Positions 44,197-56,574 of a stretch of DNA of 64,000 nucleotides are shown here, one piece after another. This stretch comes from Imbricaverruca yamaguchii (Eukaryota > Arthropoda > Thecostraca > Neoverrucidae). Both the position numbers and the translations under genes were made by a program. The DNA is taken from positions 124,001-188,000 of the forward strand of contig JAOTOL010001172.1 of assembly GCA_034440575.1 (NCBI GenBank). The letters run 5' to 3'. Below the pieces are notes generated by a model. That model made no database searches and was not told where the DNA came from. It was given only the letters and a program-made list of their open reading frames with translations. Positions within the stretch are counted from its first letter, which is position 1, and the number at the start of each line of letters is the position of its first letter.

Positions 44197-47100
44197 CTGA
44201 GGGAACGATGGTTCACTGTAGCGGGAGGGCACAGTATTTCAACAATTTGTGACTTGAGGACATGTTGATACATTGGACATCAGCTGCAGGTCCAAACCTG
44301 CGTTAGTGATGACCACAGCAATTGGTGATGGCATTGGACTCAAAAGTGCATGAGCAGAACAGCAGATAGGGAGATGCGGAGCAATTATCCCCTGCCCAAA
44401 ATTGGGCTCGCGCAAGAAGCTGATTACCGAACACATAAGCGGTAGGCCTTCTGGGCAAGTGATTGACCGACAATATAAGGAATAGACTGATGACACGCCG
44501 ACCACCTAAGTGGTAGGCGGACGATTTATTGACCACCTAAGCGGTATATCCTGCAGGCGATGAATTACGGACAAGGTAAGCGGTAGGCTGTATAAGCTGA
44601 GGGCTTTCCAACCACCCAAGAGGTAGCACTTAAATCACCACCCAATAAGACTGTTGCTGTTACAGCTGCTACTATGTTACGTATGTTCACCATAGTTCAG
44701 ATACATGGGATCTGACAAATGATGTTGATTTCATTGGTAGTGATGTTGTTTACAATCATATCAGGAAAATAAAGCCAAATAAGGCAGCAGGACCTGATGA
44801 TATTTATGCTAGGGTGTTGCGGGAAACTGAAAAGGAACTGGCATTTCCACTTAGTATAATATTTTGTAGATCAGTTTCACATAATGAAATTCCAACCGAT
44901 TGGAAAAGGGCAAATGTAGTTCCTATTTTCAAGAAAGGAGAAAGAGGGAAAGTTGAAAACTATAGGCCAATAAGTCTCACATCCCTAGTCTGCAAGGTAC
45001 TCGAATCAATTATCAAGGATAGAATAGTTAGTTATCTGGAAGGTAGCAGATTGATTCAAGATACTCAACATGGATTTAGAAAAGGACGATCGTGTCTCAC
45101 AAACCTCTTGGACTTTTTGAACTTCGCCACAGAACAATTTGATCAGGGAAATCAGGTTGATGTAGCATATCTTGACTTTAGTAAGGCCTTTGACAAGGTA
45201 CCCCATAAACGGTTAATGATACAGCTTCAGTCCCATGGTATTGCAGGTAGCATCTTAAAATGGATAGAGTTGTGGCTTTCAGATAGACAGCAAAGAGTGA
45301 TGCTAAATGGTACAAAGTCATCATGGCAAAATGTTCTTAGTGGAGTCCCCCAAGGGTCAGTTCTGGGGCCACTACTGTTCAATATATTTGTAAATAACAT
45401 TGAAAGTGGCCTAAGCAGTAAAGTTTTGAAATTTGCAGATGATTTGAAGGTCTTTAGGGCAATAACAGGTCAGGATGAGCATATCTCGCTGCAAAAAGAC
45501 TTAGACGAACTTGTGAAGTGGTCCGAAGAATGGCAAATGAAATTTAACTTTGATAAGTGCAAAATCATGCATGTAGGTAAGCAGCATATGAAGGCTCCAT
45601 ACTTGATGGGTGGCCAAGTGCTATCAGTGACTCAACAGGAGAAGGATTTAGGTGTTATTCTAAACACAAAATTGGGGGCATCAGAACAGACCAAGGAAGC
45701 CAGGAAGAAGGCACTGAGAATGCTCGGGGCAATAAATAGGAATGTATCATACAGAAGTGAGGAAGTGATCAGGAAGCTTTACTGTGCATACGTCAGGCCA
45801 CATTTGGAATACTGCATCCAAGCTTGGTCTCCAAGCTATGAAAAAGATTGTTGGCTTTTAGAGAGAGTACAAAAGAGGGCTACAAAAATGGTTAATGGCA
45901 TAAGCAACCTGGCATATGAGGAAAGATTGAAGAAATTGAATATGTTTTCACTTAGATATAGAAGGCTGAGAGGAGATCTCATCGAGGTCTTTAAATTTGT
46001 CAATGGTCTGGAGAGGGGATACCTTGGGGAAATGTTTGAATTTAACAGAAATGATGCAATTAGAGGTCATAAATTCAAAATTAAAATTAACCACAGCAGA
46101 ACAAGGTTAAGGCAAACTTTCTTCACCAACAGGGTAGTGGAACACTGGAACCAGCTGCCAGAAAACATCGTCAGTAGCAGAACATTGAACATCTTTAAAA
46201 ACAGCATAGACAATCATTATAAGAATAGAGGGCTTGCTTTTCAGTATTACAGGGAGGGCTGATTGGCAGATTTGGTGGGCAACTGGTTCAGTGTACAGAG
46301 TGCAACCAAGAAGGGCCCTTGTGGCTCAGAGTTGCACTGATCTTTTATGTCTTTATGTATGAGATGCTCGGAGATCGATGGCCACTGAACAGGTCGCAAG
46401 CGCGCTTCTATATTTATTGAGTTACCAAAAACTGCTGCATCTGATGGTTCACTTATTTGTTTTCATCTTGAGCCACAATCGCTTCGCGTCCTTCCGGATT
46501 CGCTCTGGCACACTTGGCCTTCTTCATCATCCTTAGCAGTCAGCCTTCGGAGTATCGAAGTATTGCAAAACTCTGAATGATGTATTTGATCATTCTGCCA
46601 CACGTTTAGTACTGCATATCTGCAGGGTCATTACGAAAAGTCAACCCAGACTTGGTTACCTCGCTATGAATATGTAAATTATTAATATATTTTAATTTAC
46701 TGGGAGGCTTCCTGTAGCCTGAAATGTGTCGCCTTCTGCTTCCTTTGCGCATCATTCCATTTAAGAATGGTAGTTTTCGCAGTAGTTGTCTTCAAATGTA
46801 AATAGATACCCAGAACCTGTGGTGTAGGGTACGCCGCTTTTACCGTCCGTGCTCGTTGCCATCTCTAATTAGGTCAGTTACGTCACCAGTTGGCTGAGAG
46901 ATGTCGACTCTCATTACCGCACAGTTGCGCTGACCAGAGAGGGCGCAGATCACTGTGCAAACGAGGGAAGCCGGTCTCGCCGCCCTGGGGCCGTACCCCC
47001 CCGCGAAGATGAGGGAGCCAATCGGAGAGTCGCAAACGGCGCCGAGACCGGATGGACGGGATGCCCTGATTATGGAAAGGAGGTGCCTAGAAGATAGGAT

Positions 47101-50100
47101 TCAAAGGGAATCCAAGCTTCAACTTACTTAGCCTGGCCATACGGCCTGACCTGAACTAACCATATATTATCGGATAGCAAACAGATGTGCACCTTTTGCT
47201 TGAAGTATTCTCTTGAAACGATCCGAGGCACATTCAGACTTTCCAGGCCATTCCCCAAGATAAAAGTCTTCTCGCTCGTTTGATCTGTTCTGATCCTTAA
47301 GCGCCTGAGCATGGCCAAAAATGACGGAATACGCCACGTTTTGAGCTGTGGAGCGTATTGATTTGTCAGCGATATTTTCCTTGTAGTCGGGACATGCATA
47401 GCTGGTTATCACGCTTGGAGATGCAGGAAGCTGGTTTGCAAACCAGATTATAGCCTGACCTTACCTAATCTGTAGGCTTGTCACTTTTTTAAAAACAATT
47501 ATTGATACGAATGCATTCATCTATGTTATTTCTCGAAGAAAAAAGACAACAGCAAAAGAAAACACAATCCGCTCAGTTTAGCTTTTCCCTGTGATTTGAT
47601 ATAAACAACATAAAGCATGCTTCCGGCGCTCCGTGACCAGAGGTTTCTACAATCCAATTGCATAGCATCTTAGCTTACGAAGATCGGAAGCTGGTGGGGG
47701 AGACGGGATTTCAAGCACCCAGCCCCACCCCACCTCCACTATCACAACGAAGTGGATTTCCCGGGGCCAGGAAGGGTTAAACATCCAGACAAGGGCTAGC
47801 AAAATATGTTCTGGACTAGGAAGTAAAAAACTTGGAAACTAGGAAGTCTCCTCTGCATAACGAAGGAGGGCGCCAGTCTGGCCAGCACAGCATCTGTTCA
47901 GTCCAGAAGGGAATAAGAAAGGCATCCGTCCAGACAACAAAAAACGCCCTCTGGACTAGACAGGCGTCCTAAATTAGGAACCCCTCTGGATAGCGAAGGC
48001 GTCCTTCGGTACGTTTAAGATTTATAAGGTGTGCCCATGTTTTTGGGCTTGTATGTCATCAAAAGAAAGCCTACGCTGGTTTGCCAAAGAATCGTTATTC
48101 TTTTCTATTCCATAATCCTTCACCTTTCACCATATCCATGGGATCTTTAGCTCTTAATATTTTCGCTTTCGCGCAATTGTCTCGTCCAGTGACACCCGTA
48201 GACACGTAGTCGCTAGAATTCACCTCCAGAGTTATTTTCAAGCATCTCATTTTGATAGAAATGTTAACCGAAAACGTCTTCATACGAAAAGATTAAATGA
48301 TAGTGAATGTTGTAAAAAACGAGCGAGTGTCGCACCCAATGTGTGCACACAGAGAGTGGCATACCTCATTTAACATACCGATGTAAGCAGCAAAACGCTC
48401 TTTGCTATCACCGCGGCTCACAAACCACTCTGCCGCGGCATGTTTGTGCATGTTTGCGTTTTGTCGGTGCCACAAACGTGATTTTATATCATGCATTTTT
48501 CTTCTGCTTGTACCTGCACAGTGCACAGTGCAGGATAACAATAGTGCAAAGAGTACAGTAATGAAGAGTACAAAAAGTGCGATATAATATATATAACCAC
48601 CTTTGCGGACTCCAGCAATATAATTTTCTGTGTAAACTTGAATTTCAAAGTGTGCTTGCGTTTAAGCTTTTTTATTTGAGCATTCCTTCTCATACCAAAT
48701 CGTACTTTTATGTTTTACTTCGAGCAGGTGAAGCCTGTGGTATTAATTGTGTCTGGTGTGTGATCTTCATTAGGTCACGTACGAATATGCATCACGAACA
48801 TCCAGTGTGGCAAGCCCTCTCATACCAGGCGGCTGGCCACGGCACAATGTGTAGGCAGTCAAATCATGTCTACACTGTCTACATAGGTCTACCAGAACTA
48901 GTACATGGTCATGATCTTCTTGGACCTGGATGATGGCATGGCCTCCCTGTGGAGGACTCTGGCCATGATGAACCAATCCCTGGGCTGCTTTCCGCCACCC
49001 CGCAGCCTCCGTCTCCTGCTTCACCACCCTTTCAGTGCTCTAATCGCGGATGAAGACATCGGAACCTTATACAATTTGACCAGGATCTCCTTGACCTTAT
49101 CCCCAGACATGGGCCAAATGAACACCAGCTCCAATATCTCGTCAGGATGCTCGCAGCGAATTGGCCACCGAAAGTGGCCATTTTCAGGAAAATCGGACCC
49201 ACGAACGCGCCCCATTCGGTCGGTTTAAAATCACGTCAATACCAGCCTCCGTGCCCTTTGAACGAAACGCATGCGCGCTTCACGACATTCATCCCCGATA
49301 AGATATTATCGCTGGGCGTAATGCCTACATGGCGCCACGACAGGGCACGTGGAAGGCAGGGGGACACGTATTCTAAACGTCCACGTGCATGCTCGTGTGG
49401 GCCAGTCTGTGAGTCAATCCAGTGACGACATACTAAGTTGTCCGGGTGGATGGCGCAACTCTGCCTAGCACTGCCGGCTCTCCGGTTCTCCATCCTAGAT
49501 CCGTGTCGCGTGTACATGTTTGCGTGAGTCAATCCAGTGAAGACAGGCTAAGCTGTCCGGGTGGATGTCACGACTCTGCCGATAAGTACCTTTCTCAGCA
49601 CTGAGGCTGTCCATGGCCCTGTAGCCAGCGTCCACCAGTCCGTGCGGTATTCCGGCTTCCTTCAGCAGCCTATACACCGACACAAGGCTCTCGGAGGGTA
49701 CATGTAGCTCCCAGCCTGTGCACGCCACACCGAGTCAGTTCCAGTTCATCAGACACCAGGACAAACGTTGCTTAGGATTGTTCACTACTGCTGTCAAGTC
49801 GGCTGCTTTAACAACATATTATTACGAGGAACACAGCCATCTCAAGAGTAGAGAGGGGAGCATCAGAAAACTATGAACCAGACCTAAATATCGTCATTAT
49901 ACTGAAACAACAAAGCTGGTCCAGGTAATTATGTTGCGAAAGAAGACAAGTTGCTAGGCAGTGGTGCCTCTGATTGACTTACCGAGTTCTCCCACAAAAC
50001 TAAGTCGGAGAGCGCGGCACTTGATGCCTCTGACTTCGATCACTTGCGTGGTGCCGAACGGAAATCCCTCATTGCTCAAGTCAGTTGAAGTCAAGCTCTG

Positions 50101-51927
50101 CAGAATATCACGACTGGTGCCGGCAGGAAGCGGGTTAATAATACAGCCAACAACATGGGACTTCTGACGGTCTGCATATCGATCAACATCACACAACCAA
50201 CAGCGCAATGAACATTTTGCGCACCAGCGTGGGCACATAATTCTGACTGATTGCTATCTGGTTTAAGAGAGCACTCTAATTTCGTGCGCAACCGTAGCTT
50301 AAATATCTTAGTGACTTGCAATAAAATGATGATGTCCAAGGTTGCTCAAACTATTCAGACCACGTGCTTTCAGTATAAGCATGTCGATTTAGCTATAATT
50401 ACATACAGCAGGCTGATGTAATTATGGCAGACGAAGGCCAACGGAAAGCGAGAGTACTCTTGTGTACGTACGCACAAATATAGTTGCTAAAACGGAACCG
50501 GTCTGGTCAGACTCGACCTACCGCCAGTTTTCTCATCTTCAATTAATTCTCGCCTTTTTGTTCAAGTGTTTCAAGTTATCAAGTTCATGAATTAAGAATT
50601 TTATCCGAGGCCAGCCTATGAAGCTAATTGTTAACACTGACAGTTGTCGATGTCATCCATTAGCTTAATAGAGTTGCATTAGATTAATAGCAACAACGGA
50701 AAACATGACCACACGAAATATAGTAGTGTTTTTCCAGTACGCTAAATAAACAAATAGCGACGCGCCATTTGTGCATTTTTTAAATGCACGTTTTGAAAGG
50801 GGAACCTCCGAGTTTTGGAGCGGCAGGGGCGATAGCCACCAGCTCTGATGGGCTGATGGCCTGTTGTCTGCGCTCTCCGACCATGGTTTCTTATAGCGGT
50901 GTGTATCAGAGCGTAAATGTGACACGTTCGCATGTCCCACACCCTTTCCCACCAGGTAACGCCGCAGGCGATCAGAGTGTGGATAGCTTGTCATCACCAT
51001 GATCCAGTTGAATATGTGACCATGATGGCAAATACATGTTCTACGATGCAAACATTGCCCCAGCTGTACCTTTTCCACCCAGCTTCATAAGTTTCGACCC
51101 AGTGCTTCCGTGCAGATGAGAAGTTGTTTTGTCAGCTAGGTCTAGCCTGGCTGTCACGTTTTTTGAAAACTTAACTTCGTTGGTAGTGTTTCAATATGCA
51201 ATGAATTGCCCCATGATTCCATTAGTTTTTTTTATTTTGTTAACGTTTATTCCAGCTCCCAGCTCACAGATTTAAAAGCAAATTATCAATATGTAAAAGT
51301 CCCGTTAAGAGCCAAGTTCGTTTGACCAAGTTATCTAAGGACGGTGCACCACCTTGTACATACCCGGCTCCTTGCAGGAATGCCTGCGGCTTCGCACGCC
51401 ATCAATGTCCCTGCTTCATTTTGGATGAAAACTTGTTCGCACACATAGTCCCATTGTTTTGTAATTCCCACAATACCTTGATATTTTCCGCAACGAAAAT
51501 ATTTTCTCTACGATCAGGGTTGCCGTGAAGCATTCCTAAACATAGTTTTCGGCTTTCTCAGCCGGTTTATAGCATCGACGGATGGCCTGGCTTGCTTGGA
51601 CCAACTTCACAAAGGGCAAATGTGGCATGCGTACGTGCTGCCGCGCCAGCCAAAATAGGAGGGAGTTTATAGGGAAAAAATAAATTCGGTGTATGTAGGG
51701 AAATACAGCTGTGTTATTGCTCGCATGGAAATGTAGTTTGGAAAAGGCAGGGTAGGTAAGGCCAAATGAGGTTTCCTCAGGTCACGTCAGGTTGCGTTAG
51801 CCTAGATTAGATTAGGTTAGTGAAGATTAGCCAATTTGTGTTATATCAGTTCAAACCCTCTTGAGAGCATATTGGTCTAGATATGTTTCGAACACATCCT
51901 CGGGGTGGTGGTGGTGTGCATCTAAAG

Positions 51928-51977
<50 letters not shown>

Positions 51978-54900
51978 GTATACCTGGATTGAGAACCAAC
52001 AGCTGATTGCGCATCGGCCCTGAAAACCTATTGGTAAGCAAACGTTCAGAAGCGACCATGGCATCGGGCCGGAGCATGAAGAATGGAGGATTTAGTTGTT
52101 TAAATTCTAAGCTAGAGAGCCCTGTTAAGACAAGTCAAGGAGTTCCTCTGAATCCTGCTTGATCAATTGGATGAAACGAAGCCAAATAATCGATAGAGAG
52201 TCGTCAGATATGGAGCTAACGAGCTAATTTTGAATCGCCTTGAAGGAGTGATGGGTATTAAAAAACGTGTTTGTTTAGCAAATGAAGAAAACCTATCCGA
52301 TTCAGACAATCTGAAGGGCATGAACTTGATTCTTGTGATAAAACAATACTATTGATATAAAATATTCGAGTTATTTTTGAAGCCTTCAACATTGAGGTCA
52401 ATGTTGTACCAAATCAGGTCATCAGGGAACATGGATCTATGGGCTTATCTTGTATACTTTTGACGGGAAGGTGCCTCCTCAATTTTGGCTTTGCCACCCT
52501 CCCATTCTCAATAATTCAACTGTTAACATCGGAGCCTACGGAAGGCCCCCCTCCCAAATGCATGTGGGCCTGCCCATTGCCTTCATGCATTTCCCCCCGG
52601 ATAGTTCTTAGAAATCAACATCCCTACATGAACCTCTGCCCTCTATATCCGCATATTGGTCTTATCCTCCAGAGTTCAAGAAATGTAGCATTACGGCCAT
52701 GCCATGTCATATAAAAAGTCTGTCTAAATCGTTTCCGTCCCACACGCATCAAAAATATGTGGCGACCCCAATGCTCATGATAAAACAGGCGGTCTTACTT
52801 TCGCCCCCAAGCTCTCAACTCTCATGGTGTGTGGCCAATATATTTCACTGGATAGGCTGACCTGACTGAATGGAAATGCGAAGACTAACGTACACACGAA
52901 AGGGGATTGAGTGATCGCTTCACGGGGGACATAACCCGTCCATCTACACCCTGCTACTGATGAATTCAGGATTTCGCCGAGGAAGGGTCATTTGTCTGGA
53001 GGGCCGGATCTTGGCCCATAACATTTGGGCGGGATACATTTTGATCTTCCCAGAGGGACATTACTTACTTCGTGAGAAGTGCCTTTCCCTGGAAAAAAAA
53101 GCATCGATTGGTGCATTCGGGCCTTCCAGAAGCACGCTGTTCACCGGCCGAAGAGCACGTTACGATATGAGAAGAAAAACCGAGCGAGGGGTTCACTAGA
53201 GTCTCCAAGAAAAAGCGTCTTTCCTAAAGAGCGCTACCTTCGCGTCCTCCCCTTGGATCAGCCTTTGCGGTACGCCCTACATGGCAACGCCACTACCTCC
53301 AGCCAATTGTCTACGTCATGCTACCATTTTCCAGTCATTCGACCCTTTGGGAGAAGTGGGCTTTTTCTCACTTCAACTTCCTTCACTTTGCACCACGACA
53401 CAACTTCGGAATGAAGTGTCATAACCAAATAAGGAAGGAATGGTAAAGTTTTTTGATCAATTATGTATCGTGAACGGCTAATACAAACCTCCTGGAATGT
53501 CTGAATGAATTGAGAAAAAAAACAAACACGAAATGCGTACACCCACTCCCATAGGTGCCCGGCCTAAAAGCAATTGCGTTTCTGTGTTTTTACATACCGT
53601 CCGCTAGGTGGCAGGTTGGTGCCGTTGATACGCGAAGATAAAAGAACCTTCGTATCCCGAGTTCGACACTCTAACCACTCGGCCCTTCCCGCCCCCACAT
53701 ATATCTGATCCATGCTTGTACTGGAGCCATCTAGAGAGCATGCAGCATTCAATAGGCACACTTGAACTAATGCCATCTTGAGCTGATAGTATAAATAGAT
53801 GCCATCTAGCGTTTATAAATAAAAATAAAAGTCAGAAACGTAGTGGAGACAGGAGACAGGGAGCCTGGGGCAGAGACAGGAAAACACTTCTGCGACTGTA
53901 CACATCAATCATACGACCCATCATAGAATACAACAGCATCATTTTTTCCACAATTTCAGAAAGTCAGAGTCCAAAATTAGAAGTCATCCAAAACAGCTGC
54001 ATCAGAGCAGCCACAGGCGCCCTTGGCGCTACACCGATAGCTAGTCTTCTAGTAGACTCAAACACACCTTCACTCCACCACAGGAGGACACAACACCTGT
54101 GCCGTTACCACATCAAAATCAAATCCATTCCAAATCATCCGGCACAGCGCTGCTTCATGCCTGGCAGATACGACAAGAGCCGATTTGCGCGCAAACTTCC
54201 ACCATATAGCATTCAAATTGCCACGGCTCTCTCAGATCTTAACCTCACAATGCCATCCACTGCAACTCGACCGCCCATTAGGCCCTTCTGGACTTTCAGT
54301 CAACCAAAGGTCGAGTACTTGCTCTCGGAGAAGAAAGCCACTATCACATCGGCGGAGATTCTAGGCCTCTTTCACAAGTTCGCCGATGACAACAATCACA
54401 AATCACTCATATTCACGGATGGGTCGAAACACGAGGCTAAGGTAGGCATCGGCATCACTGGGCCAGGTCTCAGACTTTCCAAACGTCTACCGGATAACTT
54501 CTCAATCTACTCTGCTGAAGCAATGGCCATTCTGGCCGCTATTTTCATTCTCATTAAGCGAAAAGTCAGAAACGTAGTGATTTGCTCAGACTCCAAATCC
54601 GTCCTACAGTCAATTAGCAACACCCACGACTGTCCTCATCACATCATTGATCGAATCCAACAAATTGTGGTCCATAACGTAAACATGAACTTTTCCTTCC
54701 TCTGGATTCCGGGCCACGCCAACATCCCAGGTAACGAAGAAGCAGACCGGCTCGCAAAGAAAGCCTTAGCATCGAACACCCACCTCAGCGTGGAATATTC
54801 GGTAGACGATTGCAAAGCACTCCAACAACATCGCATTCGCCAACACCAACAGAACACATGGACACAACACAACTCAACACAACACAAATCCAACCACGCC

Positions 54901-56538
54901 TACGCAATAAAACCAACCATAGGCACATGGAACACATCAAATCAGTCTCACCGACAGAAAGAGGTCATCCTCACTAGACTTAGAACCGGTTGCACAAAAC
55001 TAACACAGCCTCGATTAGAGGATGACCAACACACAACATCTCACTGCGACACCTGCAACACCACGTTAAGCATAGGCCATATCCTGCTAGACTGCAGTAG
55101 CTTTAACCCTCAGAGACAACCACTTAAGGCCTTCTGCCAGAGAAAGGGCATCACCCTATCGCTTCCATCGCTTCTCGGTGACAAACACGCAGAACTCATT
55201 AAATTGCTATTTGAATATCTGTATGCCACAGAACTAGCAGGAGCTCTCTAGGCACCACCAACGTTCACATCAACTTGCAATACATGACCGCGAAACACTC
55301 GTAGGAAACACGTAAATAGCCATCCCCGCATGGCGTCGGACGTACATGAGCCGATTTGCTTCCCAGTTAGGAATAATTGGCTACCTAGCTGTGCCGTCGG
55401 AGGTAGATGAGCCGACTTGCTTTAGGAAAACAACGAAACTTTTTAAAAAAATAGCTTAACTTAAAACCACTACCTAGAGGAGCCGTCGAAAGTAGATGAG
55501 TCGATTTGCCTTCCGACACCTAACGTAAATGGCTACCCAGGGGAACAGCGGACGCAGAGGAGCCAAATTATGAAACACCGTACTAACCCAACTGACAACC
55601 CTGCATGGCATGCATAAACTAACCAACTACTAACAACTAACACGCGGCAGCCGGCGTGAGAGGCGGTGTGGACAATTGCCTCCTTGTCCGCACGGTAAAA
55701 ATCCCTCGGTGCTCTTCGATAGGAGCAGGCTAAAGCCGGTACCCTGGCAAAATCGACTCAACACTCAAAACACCCCAGCCCCACCCAAACCACAAACTAT
55801 TATGTGGAGGAGTAAAGTAAAATTAAAACCAGCTATTCATAAGGGAGACGTCCCCAACCCAACCCCCGCCTTCAGCAACTAGAAAACCTCGCACAAAGTA
55901 TAACACAATATTCCCTGAACGTAAATGTCCACTTGCCTGTACCTTGATCGTAACACTCGCTTTCATAGACAGATATGCAGATATGTGTTCCTTTAAAGGC
56001 GGCGCAAATGACCTTTATGGTCCGGCACGCCTCAAAAATCAACTTTCCCCCCCGTTTATAAATAGGTGCAACCCGGTGCAGCATTTAGTAGGCGCACCTG
56101 CACTGGTGCCATCTAGCGATTGTACTATAAGTCAATGTTTTCCGGTGCAGCATTCTACAGGTACACTTGAACTATTGCCATCTAGCGTCTATGGTATAAA
56201 TAGGCGTACTCCGTTGCAGCATTCCAAGGCGTACCTGTACCAGTGCCATCTAGCGATTGTAGCATGATTAGTTGTGTTCCGTTACAGCATTCAACAGGCC
56301 CACTTGTACTAGTGCCATCTAGCGTTTACAACTGAAATAGGAACACCCCGGTACAGCATTCAACAGGCGCACTTGTGCTAGTTCTACCCAGCAATTATTC
56401 GGAATAGCTGATAGAATTTAGTATGACAGCCATGAAAAATACCCAAGAAGATTTAATACATGACAGCCTGTTTTACAAAGTTGTCTAGAAATGTTTGTCC
56501 GCCTGTCCGGCCATCCGTTCGTGCGTTCGTCCGCGTCA

Positions 56539-56574
<36 letters not shown>

